Below are positions 8,405 through 15,655 of a stretch of 64,000 nt of DNA, piece by piece (the first letter of the stretch is position 1; every line of letters starts with the position of its first letter). Origin of the DNA: Bacteroidota bacterium (GTDB taxonomy: Bacteria; Bacteroidota; Bacteroidia; Cytophagales; Cytophagaceae); contig JAEYZG010000048.1 in the NCBI GenBank assembly GCA_023428135.1, positions 1 through 64,000 on the forward strand. Reading direction: 5' to 3'. The notes under the pieces are model-generated. The model was given only the letters and a program-made list of their open reading frames with translations, did no database searches and was not told the origin of the DNA. The translations under genes and the position numbers were made by a program.

Positions 8405-8909
8405 CTTTCTTTTCCTTTAATAATTTTATTACTTCATCTGGTGAAGTTCCGTCGCTTATTTCAAGGTTTGCTCTTTTGTAAAAATCTGTTCTCTCTGCAC
8501 ATTTTTGGATAAGAAAAGCCAGCATATCTTCTTTGCTTTTCCCCTTTACCATTGGTCTGCTTTGATCATTTACAGCATACAGCCTTTCTGTAATTACTTC
8601 CGGAGAAACGTTCAGATAAATACTGAACCCCATTGATTTTATTAGATTCATATTATCAAAAAAACATGGTAACCCTCCACCTGTTGATATGACAATATTA
8701 TCCAGATGATTGAGTTGCTTTAAAGTTGACTCTTCTAGTCTTCTAAAATGTTCTTCTCCAAACTGATGAAATATTTCATTAATCGTCAATCCTTCTGTTT
8801 TGACTATTATTGCATCTGTATCTAAAAATTCAAAATTAAGTAGCTCCGCAAGCTTAACGCCAAGGGTAGATTTCCCCGAACCAGGAAGTCCGATTAAAAA
8901 AAGCTTCAT
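8394..8909 (-). CDS. aroK: Shikimate kinase
   Basis: Phosphorylates shikimate at the 3-hydroxyl in aromatic amino acid synthesis. The P-loop GLPGSGKST is at residues 7-15, the shikimate- and magnesium-binding aspartates are D30 and D32, the arginine pair is at 56-57 and the GGG loop at 77-79. The 171-residue length is typical. It lies 9 bp downstream of the ABC permease on the same strand and overlaps the thioredoxin gene tail to tail by 11 bp, leaving no room for a terminator between them. Confidence 0.96.
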   Translation of the reverse strand: MKLFLIGLPGSGKSTLGVKLAELLNFEFLDTDAIIVKTEGLTINEIFHQFGEEHFRRLEESTLKQLNHLDNIVISTGGGLPCFFDNMNLIKSMGFSIYLNVSPEVITERLYAVNDQSRPMVKGKSKEDMLAFLIQKCAERTDFYKRANLEISDGTSPDEVIKLLKEKKVIF

Positions 8910-8918
8910 GCGGTAAAA

Positions 8919-9971
8919 TTAATGTAATCTTACCCGTGGATCAATGGCTGCATATAAAATATCTACACAAATATTGACAACTATGAAAACGAGGGCAACA
9001 AATAACGTTGTGCCCATTACAACAGGAAAATCGAGCTTATAAACCGCATCAATAGTAACGGATCCAATTCCCTTCCAGTTAAATATGTATTCAATAAAAA
9101 ATGCTCCAGCCATTAGTGAAGCCAGCCAGCCTGAAACTGCAGTAATAACGGGGTTCAAAGCATTTTTCAACGCATGCTTAAGTATTATTTTATAATATCG
9201 AAGCCCTTTAGCTCTCGCCGTCCTTATGTAATCCTGAGACAACACATCCAGCATACTGCTTCTTGTTAACTGAATAATTATAGCCAATGGTCTAAGTCCC
9301 AAAGTAAATGCTGGTAAAATAAGGTTTTTCAACACCAGCTTTCTTCCATTTAAATCATCCTCCCATAACTGTCCGGAAGTATTCAAACCTGTGTAATCAG
9401 AAAGGTAATATCCAAAAACCATTGCAATTAATGCCCCCATCACAAATGGAGGGGCTGAAATACCTAAAACCGAAAGGGAAATTGTCGAATGATCAAGAAA
9501 GCTGTTGGGCTTTACAGAGGCAATCATCCCAAAGAGTATTCCAAAAACTGTTGCAAATAACATTGCTGCAAATGCCAGCCAGAAGGTCCCCTCGAGATTT
9601 TCAATTATAATCTCACTAACTTTTTTATTGGTTTGAAATGACCTACGCAGATATGGATATTTTACCACAACTACTTTATCATTTACTTTAAAAAGCTTTT
9701 TATATTCATAGTTCTTTTCATTTGATTCGGTATCTCTGTGAATAGAAACGGGAGAAAGATCATTCAAATAATATCCCAATTGTACCGGAAGAGGCTGATC
9801 TAAACCAAGTTCTCTGGTAATAGCCTCTCGCGTAGAAACGTCAGTTCTCTGCCCTGCCATCATAGCTACTGGGTCACCTGGCAATACATTAAAAAGAAAA
9901 AATACAACTATCAAGGCACCGAACAGTACCAGAAAGCCATATAAAAGTCTAGTCGATATAAATTTTATCAT
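8919..9971 (-). CDS. Peptide/nickel-type ABC transporter permease (DppB/OppB-like)
   Basis: A 350-residue inner-membrane permease. The N-terminal membrane segment is followed by FNVLPGDPVAMMAGQRT, the DppB signature, and the cytoplasmic EAA loop is visible as DYIRTARAKGLRYYKIILKHALKNAL. A hydrophilic insert of about 65 residues lies between the first two membrane spans, longer than in E. coli OppB. No second permease, ATPase or binding protein gene is nearby, so the rest of the transporter must be elsewhere. It is 4 bp after the DoxX-like gene and belongs to that operon. Substrate cannot be assigned. Confidence 0.92.
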   Translation of the reverse strand: MIKFISTRLLYGFLVLFGALIVVFFLFNVLPGDPVAMMAGQRTDVSTREAITRELGLDQPLPVQLGYYLNDLSPVSIHRDTESNEKNYEYKKLFKVNDKVVVVKYPYLRRSFQTNKKVSEIIIENLEGTFWLAFAAMLFATVFGILFGMIASVKPNSFLDHSTISLSVLGISAPPFVMGALIAMVFGYYLSDYTGLNTSGQLWEDDLNGRKLVLKNLILPAFTLGLRPLAIIIQLTRSSMLDVLSQDYIRTARAKGLRYYKIILKHALKNALNPVITAVSGWLASLMAGAFFIEYIFNWKGIGSVTIDAVYKLDFPVVMGTTLFVALVFIVVNICVDILYAAIDPRVRLH

Positions 9972-9975
9972 TTAC

Positions 9976-11103
9976 CTACTTCTGTAGCATTTTTAATTTA
10001 TCACCATCTGGAATATCATTATAGTGCCACTTTCCAAGCACTTTACCATCTTTCAACACCAATATCCCGGGATTTGACCTCACCATCATTTTCAATATGA
10101 CATCATCCATAAAATAATATGGTACCGCAAGCTGTAACTCATGCCTGAATGCTTCCATGACATCTGAAGAACCAGGTTCAGTTAAAATGACCGGTGAAAA
10201 TCCCATTTTTTCTGATTGAGTTATCAAAATCTTTAATTTTTCAACACAACTTCCTTCACAATTCTTAAAAGCTTTCTCCACATCAGGTATTGTAATAAGT
10301 AGTCTTTTACCTGTCAGGATTTCTTTGGTTTTGTCCCCTTCGTCGCTATCAACATTAAATCCGATAATTTTAGGGACAAGCTTGGTTGTGTCTTTATTCA
10401 AAAGCTCATACCTGACAAACTTATACGAGGTATCAGATGGATAGTTTTCTTGTAAAAACTCGAATTCCTTACCTCCTTTAGACAGGATAAATTTGTATTT
10501 CGGAGTTTCCTCTGCTTTCATCAATTGAGGTATATTGTTTCCCACCTTAAAGTTCAGCAGATCAAAGTATGGCAAATGATTCGCTGCATGATATCCGGTA
10601 TAGAAAGTCGCAAACGAAACGATCAGCATTACTAAATCTCCTTTGAAAGAATTAAAAACTGAAACTTGATTTCTTCCTAAGAAAAAAATTATCAGTATGA
10701 AAAACAGAAGAATGAGATCCTTGATGAAGGACTGTTTGGGGGTTAAAACGATCAAGGTTCCGAAGCATCCACATTCCTTCACTTTATCAAAATAAAAGGA
10801 ATAAAATGTTAAAAAGGTAAAAAACAGTATCAGAAGCAAAAGGATCCATGCAGTCTGTCTCATCCTGTAATTAAGCAATACTGCTATGCCCAGAATCACC
10901 TCCAAACCTACGATTGCAATCGACAAGAATAATGAATATGGGGTAAAAATTTCAAAAAAAGACCCAAAATCCGCACTAAAAACATGAAAGTATTCCTCAA
11001 GCTTAAAGGCAGTTCCGTATGGATCATTCAGTTTTACCAATCCGGAAAAAATAAACAAGCAGCCAACAAGGACCCTGCTTATTGTATTAATGATTTTACC
11101 CAT
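9976..11103 (-). CDS. BT_3928-type DoxX/MauE-like membrane protein with thioredoxin-like C-terminus
   Basis: A 375-residue protein. The N-terminal half is a four-helix DoxX/MauE-like membrane domain (FSGLVKLNDPYGTAFKLEEY at about residues 19-38, and a KECGCFG motif near residue 112). A further membrane span is near residues 155-175. The C-terminal part (about 230-375) is a soluble domain with a thioredoxin-like layout (LLITIPDVEKAF ... NPGILVLKDGKVLGKWHY) but no CxxC. In Bacteroidota this family commonly sits beside DUF1599 and opposite folP, as here. It overlaps DUF1599 by 8 bp. The redox or electron-transfer role is inference from MauE relatives. Confidence 0.85.
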   Translation of the reverse strand: MGKIINTISRVLVGCLFIFSGLVKLNDPYGTAFKLEEYFHVFSADFGSFFEIFTPYSLFLSIAIVGLEVILGIAVLLNYRMRQTAWILLLLILFFTFLTFYSFYFDKVKECGCFGTLIVLTPKQSFIKDLILLFFILIIFFLGRNQVSVFNSFKGDLVMLIVSFATFYTGYHAANHLPYFDLLNFKVGNNIPQLMKAEETPKYKFILSKGGKEFEFLQENYPSDTSYKFVRYELLNKDTTKLVPKIIGFNVDSDEGDKTKEILTGKRLLITIPDVEKAFKNCEGSCVEKLKILITQSEKMGFSPVILTEPGSSDVMEAFRHELQLAVPYYFMDDVILKMMVRSNPGILVLKDGKVLGKWHYNDIPDGDKLKMLQK

Positions 11104-11644
11104 CTATAAAGTTGGATTTAATTAAAGAAAACACACTATAATTAAGCATATCCTGATAATTGGCATTAACTCCCTCAGAAACCAATGTCTTACCGCTATT
11201 ATCCTCAATTTGCTTAACTCTTAATAACTTCATAAGAATAATATCTGTTATTGAACTTACACGCATATCCCTCCACGCTTCTCCGTAATCATGATTTTTG
11301 TTGATCAGAAGTTCAAGAGTTTCTTCAGAATATTTATCATATAGTTCCGCAACTTTTTCTGCAGGCAGCTCCATGGGATCAGTATCCTTTAGACCAAGCT
11401 GCATCATTGCGATAAGGCAATAATTTATGATTCCTATAAATTCCGAATTGATATCTTCAGCAACTTTCTGAGTTCCTTTATCTTGAATTGATCTGATTCT
11501 TTGGGCTTTGATAAATATCTGATCCGTTATTGAAGGCAAACGCAAAATTCTCCATGCTGTTCCATAGTCCTGCGTCTTTTTGATAAATAAGTCCTTGCAC
11601 TTCTTTATTACCTGCCTATACTCATTTTCTGTCTTGTTTGCCAA
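11096..11644 (-). CDS. DUF1599 domain protein
   Basis: A 182-residue protein with two copies of a related helical motif: CKDLFIKKTQDYGTAWRILRLPSITDQIFIKAQRI at about residues 16-50, and ELLINKNHDYGEAWRDMRVSSITDIILMKLLRV at about 112-144. These repeats with DYG-x-AWR are characteristic of DUF1599, which has been linked by others to nucleotide metabolism or modification. It is the first gene of the operon that continues through the DoxX-like protein, the ABC permease and aroK, and is divergent from folP across 52 bp. Molecular function is unknown. Confidence 0.88.
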   Translation of the reverse strand: MANKTENEYRQVIKKCKDLFIKKTQDYGTAWRILRLPSITDQIFIKAQRIRSIQDKGTQKVAEDINSEFIGIINYCLIAMMQLGLKDTDPMELPAEKVAELYDKYSEETLELLINKNHDYGEAWRDMRVSSITDIILMKLLRVKQIEDNSGKTLVSEGVNANYQDMLNYSVFSLIKSNFIDG

Positions 11645-11661
11645 TTTTGATTTCTATTTAG

Positions 11662-11684
11662 TAGTTTTGTTTAGGTCAAATTTA
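11662..11684. promoter_or_regulatory. Divergent -7 elements for folP and the DUF1599 operon
   Basis: TAGTTTTG at 11662-11669 (plus strand) and TAAATTTG read on the minus strand at 11677-11684 both match TAnnTTTG. They lie within the 52 bp between the two start codons, so the divergent promoters must overlap. Clear -33 TTG partners at standard spacing are not seen. Confidence 0.45.
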
Positions 11685-11696
11685 CAATACTAGAAT

Positions 11697-12551
11697 TTGA
11701 AACATAGAATTTTTGAGACAAAAAAAACACTTCTGGTAAGAGGTAAATTAATTGATTTATCCAATCGTCCATTGGTAATGGGAATACTAAATGTAACCCC
11801 CGATTCATTTTATGACGGAGGGAAGTACCTTACTTCTGAAAATATTGTCAGAAGAGCCGCTTCAATGCTGGAAAATGGAACGGACATTATAGACATTGGA
11901 GGTTATTCATCAAGGCCTGGAGCTGAAAATATACCAATTGAAGAAGAAAAGGCCCGAGTTGCAAAGGCTTTAATAATCATAAAAAAAGAGTTTCCTGATT
12001 GTATTATCTCTGTAGATACATTCAGATCCGAAGTTGCCAGAACCGCAGCGGAAGAAGGAGCAGAAATAATAAATGATATCTCTGGAGGAGAATTAGATGA
12101 AAAAATGTTTGAAACTATTGCGGAGTTGAAGCTCCCTTATATTTTAATGCACATGAAAGGCTCTCCCGCAACCATGGCAAAACTTAACCAATATGAAGAT
12201 CTTATTGGAGATATGTTACAATATTTCCAGGAGAAAATACATCGTCTGAATGAACTGGGAGTCTGGGATATAATAATTGATCCGGGAATAGGTTTTTCTA
12301 AAAATAGTTTACAAAACTTTCATTTGATTAGTCAGTTAGATATCTTCAGTGCCTTAAATCTGCCAGTCCTTTTAGGAGCTTCCAGGAAATCCTTCATATA
12401 CAAAACATTAAATATTTCTCAGGAAGAAGCTTTAAACGGCACTACTGTTGTTAATACCATAGGCCTCTTAAAAAATCTTAGTATTGTCAGAGTCCATGAT
12501 ACCCGAGAGGCTAAGCAAATTATAGCTCTATTAGAAAAAATAAAGAATTGA
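11697..12551 (+). CDS. folP: Dihydropteroate synthase
   Basis: Condenses p-aminobenzoate with dihydropterin pyrophosphate in folate synthesis and is the sulfonamide target. GILNVTPDSFYDGGKY (about residues 29-44), GGYSSRPGA (about 67-75), IDPGIGFSK and the GASRKSF loop (about 222-228) are the family signatures. The 284-residue length is normal. The frame requires a TTG start at 11697, since the first in-frame ATG lies inside the conserved core. A TAGTTTTG box 28 bp upstream supports this start. It overlaps cdaA by 4 bp, so the two are cotranslated. Confidence 0.95.
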   Translation: MKHRIFETKKTLLVRGKLIDLSNRPLVMGILNVTPDSFYDGGKYLTSENIVRRAASMLENGTDIIDIGGYSSRPGAENIPIEEEKARVAKALIIIKKEFPDCIISVDTFRSEVARTAAEEGAEIINDISGGELDEKMFETIAELKLPYILMHMKGSPATMAKLNQYEDLIGDMLQYFQEKIHRLNELGVWDIIIDPGIGFSKNSLQNFHLISQLDIFSALNLPVLLGASRKSFIYKTLNISQEEALNGTTVVNTIGLLKNLSIVRVHDTREAKQIIALLEKIKN

Positions 12552-13390
12552 CATTATTATATAAAATAGGATTTTTAGAAATTAGCTGGATTGACATACT
12601 TGATATCCTGCTTGTTAGTTTTTTGCTTTACCAACTATACAAATTATTAAAAGGAAGCATTGCTGTAAAAATCTTTCTGGGATTTCTGTCTATTTATCTT
12701 ATTTATCTCGTTGTAAAAGCTGCCAAAATGGAATTACTGACTGCCATTTTAGGTCAGTTTATTGGAGTTGGTGTCATTGCTGCACTTATCTTATTTCAAC
12801 AGGAAATTCGAAAATTTTTAATCATTATAGGAAAAACAACCGCATTTAATAAGTCTTTCCTGAAGGGACTTCTTTGGAAAAAAAGTTCTCAACCCAATGC
12901 AGATGGTCTCAATTTAAATCCTGTAATTGAAAGCGCTAAAATATTGGGAGGAACTAATACAGGAGCTTTAATCGTATTTGCCAAAAGTTCAGAATTGAAA
13001 TTTTATGCGGAATCTGGGGATTTGATGGATGCTTTGATTTCTAAAAGATTGTTGATTGCTATCTTTCAAAAAAATAGTCCTCTTCATGATGGTGCAGTTA
13101 TTATCGCAAATAACCGAATTAAGGCAGCAAGATGTATCCTTCCGGTAAGTGAAAACACAGATTTACCAGCTCACTTAGGTCTTAGGCACAGAGCTGCTAT
13201 CGGACTTACAGAGGTTACAGATAGTATCGTCTTAATTGTTTCTGAAGAAACAGGTCAGATTTCATTGGCCATCAATGGTAAAATACATACCAATCTCTCA
13301 AAATCGGAATTGAAACAAAAGCTCCATTTTTATTTATTTGAGGATGAAGAAAAAATAAAAGAGGGAGAAAAAGAGGAAATAGAAAATTAG
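12548..13390 (+). CDS. cdaA: Membrane-bound diadenylate cyclase, CdaA type
   Basis: Makes cyclic di-AMP from two ATP. The N-terminal 85 residues hold three membrane segments, followed by a DisA_N domain with the catalytic motif DGA at residues 181-183 (PLHDGAVIIANNRIKAA) and RHR at 213-215 (RHRAAIGLTE). The start is TTG, sharing the TTGA overlap with the folP stop codon, which indicates translational coupling. The folP-cdaA pairing is common in Bacteroidota, whereas Firmicutes pair cdaA with cdaR and glmM. No cyclic di-AMP phosphodiesterase gene is in the window. Confidence 0.95.
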   Translation: MTLLYKIGFLEISWIDILDILLVSFLLYQLYKLLKGSIAVKIFLGFLSIYLIYLVVKAAKMELLTAILGQFIGVGVIAALILFQQEIRKFLIIIGKTTAFNKSFLKGLLWKKSSQPNADGLNLNPVIESAKILGGTNTGALIVFAKSSELKFYAESGDLMDALISKRLLIAIFQKNSPLHDGAVIIANNRIKAARCILPVSENTDLPAHLGLRHRAAIGLTEVTDSIVLIVSEETGQISLAINGKIHTNLSKSELKQKLHFYLFEDEEKIKEGEKEEIEN

Positions 13391-13393
13391 AGT

Positions 13394-13642
13394 TTATTCC
13401 TTCTTTTTCATAAATGGTAATGCCACTTTTTTAACAACGGTTTCTTCAGATTTTTTTTCCTGTACTTCCTGAAGTAAAAAACGTCTACGAATATCATTAA
13501 TTAAAAACTTCTTTTGTTCCGTAAAGCTGTTCGGATGAACCTGCTCAAAGATATCCTTTAGTTCCTGCCATTTTAAAGGATCATTTTCCAAAAACGCCTT
13601 TGAATCAATCTTTTTACTAATACAATATTCTTCCCAATTCAT
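13394..13642 (-). CDS. Hypothetical small protein
   Basis: An 82-residue charged protein without signal peptide or membrane segment. It begins MNWEEYCISKKID and is rich in Lys, Glu and aromatic residues (W21 in DPLKWQELKDIF), with a lysine-rich end (FMKKKE). I do not recognise it. The predicted content is alpha-helical. It converges on cdaA with only 3 bp between the stop codons, and the start gives a compact gene with normal local composition. Confidence 0.7.
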   Translation of the reverse strand: MNWEEYCISKKIDSKAFLENDPLKWQELKDIFEQVHPNSFTEQKKFLINDIRRRFLLQEVQEKKSEETVVKKVALPFMKKKE

Positions 13643-13685
13643 TTGGCAAAATTACAAGAAAGTAATGATATATTGCTTATTTAAA

Positions 13686-13880
13686 TTAAAAACCATCAAA
13701 GACATTAACGTTTTGCTGAGCTTCAATGTATTTCTTTAAATACTTTAAAGGGTAATTGAACTTATACCTGCCAAAAGAAAGCACTCGAAGCAAAATCGAA
13801 AGGCCAACAATAAAGACAAACAGGGCAACAAACGAAATTAGCGAGAGGAAAAATGAGTTAGTAATTTTAATTTCTTTCAT
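13686..13880 (-). CDS. Hypothetical single-span membrane protein
   Basis: A 64-residue protein with one strong membrane segment (about residues 10-32, FFLSLISFVALFVFIVGLSILL) between a basic N-terminus and a basic C-terminal segment (FGRYKFNYPLKYLKKYIEAQ). No family is recognised. It lies 43 bp upstream of the 82-residue gene on the same strand. The membrane segment and clean ATG support a real gene, but its small size leaves some doubt. Confidence 0.6.
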   Translation of the reverse strand: MKEIKITNSFFLSLISFVALFVFIVGLSILLRVLSFGRYKFNYPLKYLKKYIEAQQNVNVFDGF

Positions 13881-14035
13881 TTTTATCCTTGGTTAGTTTA
13901 CAAGTATTTACAATTTCAATTCGTTTTTGTTTAAAATATATAACTATTTCAATAAAAAACAAAACAAAATCAACAGGAGCTAAATTATTAGCCTAACGAA
14001 ACCAGCTCTGCCTTTTTATTTAAATTATTAAAATT

Positions 14036-14043
14036 TATCTTTG
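14036..14043 (+). promoter_or_regulatory. -7 element upstream of the DUF4468 gene
   Basis: TATCTTTG is a perfect TAnnTTTG match ending 24 bp before the ATG at 14068. This argues against the longer reading frame that would begin at the TTG at 14041, because that TTG is the end of the promoter box. The matching -33 TTG is not evident. Confidence 0.55.
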
Positions 14044-14067
14044 TTAAATCCACAAACAGGTGTTAAA

Positions 14068-14616
14068 ATGAAAAAAATCGTATTCTCATTTATTCTCTCA
14101 TTGCTGATAATCAGCAATTTGACAGCTCAAAATCAGCTTCCAATAGATGCTGAAACTAAAAAAATAACTTATACTGAAGTTGTTCAGGTAGATGGCGCCA
14201 AAAAAGATGATCTATATCTGAAAGTTAAAAACTGGGCACTTGCTAATGGCTTCAAGCAATTAACCGATTCTAAAGCAGAAGGCAAATTTGTCGCAAAAGG
14301 TCATTTTGGAGTTCAGTATCCGAGTCCGATGAGAGGTATGAACCATTCAGGAACTGTCAACTACCTTTTTTCTATTTCAGTAAAAGATGGAAAGTATAAA
14401 TATGAGCTGGTAGATTTTGTGCATGAATCTCCGAAAGGGAATGGCGGTAAACTTGAAAATGAACTACCACAGTGTGGCAAATACACTTTAGTTCCTGCTG
14501 GTTGGAGTACCATCAAAACTAAATCAGCTGAATCCGCTCAGGCTACAGTAAACAGCCTTAAACAAGAGCTAGCAGGAGCTCCCGCTGCGGCAGAAAAAAA
14601 ATCAGAAGATTGGTAA
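14068..14616 (+). CDS. DUF4468 domain protein, exported
   Basis: A 182-residue protein starting MKKIVFSF with a signal peptide ending near NLTAQ. The following LPIDAETKKITYTEVVQVDGAKKDDLYLKVKNWAL is the DUF4468 signature; this family is thought to have a TBP-like fold and is common in secreted proteins of Bacteroidota. The C-terminal part is Ala/Glu-rich and likely flexible. The start at 14068 is chosen over an upstream TTG because the signal peptide begins there and a promoter box overlaps the TTG. Function is unknown. Confidence 0.85.
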   Translation: MKKIVFSFILSLLIISNLTAQNQLPIDAETKKITYTEVVQVDGAKKDDLYLKVKNWALANGFKQLTDSKAEGKFVAKGHFGVQYPSPMRGMNHSGTVNYLFSISVKDGKYKYELVDFVHESPKGNGGKLENELPQCGKYTLVPAGWSTIKTKSAESAQATVNSLKQELAGAPAAAEKKSEDW

Positions 14617-14658
14617 TAGACTCATTAAGAGCAAGTGGGGAATTACCCCCATCTGCTC

Positions 14659-14904
14659 TTATCTTAAATTATTTGAGTAATTTCTTCTCCCTTTATTAGT
14701 ACCTTTTCCACTCCTTTTAATTTTTACGACAGTGCTATTTTTATATCTTTTCTTTCTTTTAAAAAGATTCTTCTTCATCTTTTTAGGCCCTTTTAATGGG
14801 TAAACTTTACTCGCTACTTTTTTTGAAAATGCTAAAGTTTGAGTTACTCCCCCCAAGCCTAATGAAAGTGTAATCAGTAATCCAATAACTATAATATTTT
14901 TCAT
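14659..14904 (-). CDS. Hypothetical small, very basic exported protein
   Basis: An 81-residue product from the ATG at 14904. Residues 1-25 form a signal peptide or membrane segment (MKNIIVIGLLITLSLGLGG). The remainder is strongly basic (KKMKKNLFKRKKRYK, then KRSGKGTNKGRRN) with no acidic residue in the tail. I recognise no family. Such a charge could bind nucleic acid, polyanions or the envelope, but that is only inference. It stands alone and converges on the DUF4468 gene. Confidence 0.55.
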   Translation of the reverse strand: MKNIIVIGLLITLSLGLGGVTQTLAFSKKVASKVYPLKGPKKMKKNLFKRKKRYKNSTVVKIKRSGKGTNKGRRNYSNNLR

Positions 14905-15160
14905 AAATCTCAATCCTTCATTTCTTCATACTAAAAGTAACTTCTAAAAATCATGATAGTTATTCCTAAAGAATTCGCTACCAGTTTTATTCCTCCAAAT
15001 TTTCTCTTTAATGAGGAATCGATCATCTTTTCAAAGAAGTAATACTGGATAAAACTAAAATGAATATAATCCCCTTGACCATACAGTAAGCTAAAGAGCA
15101 ACTATACAAGCCCTTATAACTTTCTTCCAGAAAATTGAGTTATTTTTTAAAACGGAAACT

Positions 15161-15167
15161 GAGGAGG
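15161..15167 (+). promoter_or_regulatory. Strong Shine-Dalgarno sequence before the first small paralog
   Basis: GAGGAGG stands 5 nt before the ATG at 15173. Most genes in this window have no such site, so the purine run is unusual here and supports the short reading frame as a real gene. Confidence 0.6.
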
Positions 15168-15172
15168 GCATT

Positions 15173-15373
15173 ATGCACCACTATTATGATAGAGATTACT
15201 TGTCTGAAAGATTGTTCTCAAAATTATGCATAAATAATAAAGGAGAGTTATGTGAAATGATCGCATTTGAGGGAGAAACAGTAGAAATAAAATTTAATTG
15301 TCTTCGTGAACACCTGATTTACGGAATTTGTTTTGCCTTTAATCCAAAGTTTGAAACGAAAAGGAAAAAATGA
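15173..15373 (+). CDS. Small hypothetical protein, first of a tandem paralog pair
   Basis: A 66-residue soluble protein of unknown function. Residues 22-60 (NNKGELCEMI ... EHLIYGICFAFNP) align with the next gene product (NYKGQLCEIL ... EDYYAGVCFSFNP), sharing the KG-x-LCE, LRE and G-x-CF-x-FNP blocks and both cysteines. The gene has a GAGGAGG ribosome binding site and its stop codon touches the hairpin that leads into the second gene. The pair looks like a tandem duplication. No known family is recognised; a small beta-rich fold is likely. Confidence 0.75.
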   Translation: MHHYYDRDYLSERLFSKLCINNKGELCEMIAFEGETVEIKFNCLREHLIYGICFAFNPKFETKRKK

Positions 15374-15413
15374 CACCTTCTCTTCTATGACATTGTTTAT
15401 AGAAGAAAGGGTG
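15374..15413 (+). promoter_or_regulatory. RBS-covering hairpin between the tandem small paralogs
   Basis: Two 15 nt arms (15374-15388 and 15399-15413) pair with one G-U wobble and one mismatch around a 10 nt loop. The 3' arm contains AAAGGG, the only candidate Shine-Dalgarno sequence for the ATG at 15417. The 5' arm begins right after the stop codon of the upstream gene. No T-run follows, so it is not a standard terminator and may control translation or mRNA processing. Confidence 0.55.
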
Positions 15414-15416
15414 ATT

Positions 15417-15602
15417 ATGGAGAAAGATAAGAAGAGAGAATTGTCTGATATAGTTGTAAATTATAAAGGCCAATTATGTGAAATCCTTGAACTAGGAGAG
15501 ACGATCTTCGTACATCTGTTTAATTCTTTAAGAGAAGATTATTACGCAGGTGTTTGCTTTAGCTTCAATCCTTCGTATGTTACGAAAGATAAAAATTGGT
15601 AA
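15417..15602 (+). CDS. Small hypothetical protein, second of a tandem paralog pair
   Basis: A 61-residue protein starting MEKDKKRELSD, with the start set at 15417 because the ribosome binding site AAAGGG lies just upstream and homology to the first paralog begins soon after. It shares the KG-x-LCE, LRE and G-x-CF-x-FNP blocks with the preceding gene product and keeps both cysteines. The C-terminus is short (YVTKDKNW). It ends at a strong bidirectional terminator. Function is unknown. Confidence 0.75.
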   Translation: MEKDKKRELSDIVVNYKGQLCEILELGETIFVHLFNSLREDYYAGVCFSFNPSYVTKDKNW

Positions 15603-15644
15603 AAAAAAGAGGCTGATTAATAATTAATCAGCCTCTTTTTTTTG
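15602..15644. terminator. Strong bidirectional terminator
   Basis: A perfect 12 bp stem (15609-15620 with 15626-15637, AGAGGCTGATTA and its complement) has a 5 nt loop and long A and T flanks. It follows the small paralogs and lies just beyond the end of the convergent OmpA-type gene. Confidence 0.9.
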
Positions 15645-15655
15645 AAAATAAATCT

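Noticed and set aside
14041..14067. Extension of the DUF4468 gene to an upstream TTG
   Set aside because: The TTG is part of the TATCTTTG promoter box and the extra residues precede a normal signal peptide start.
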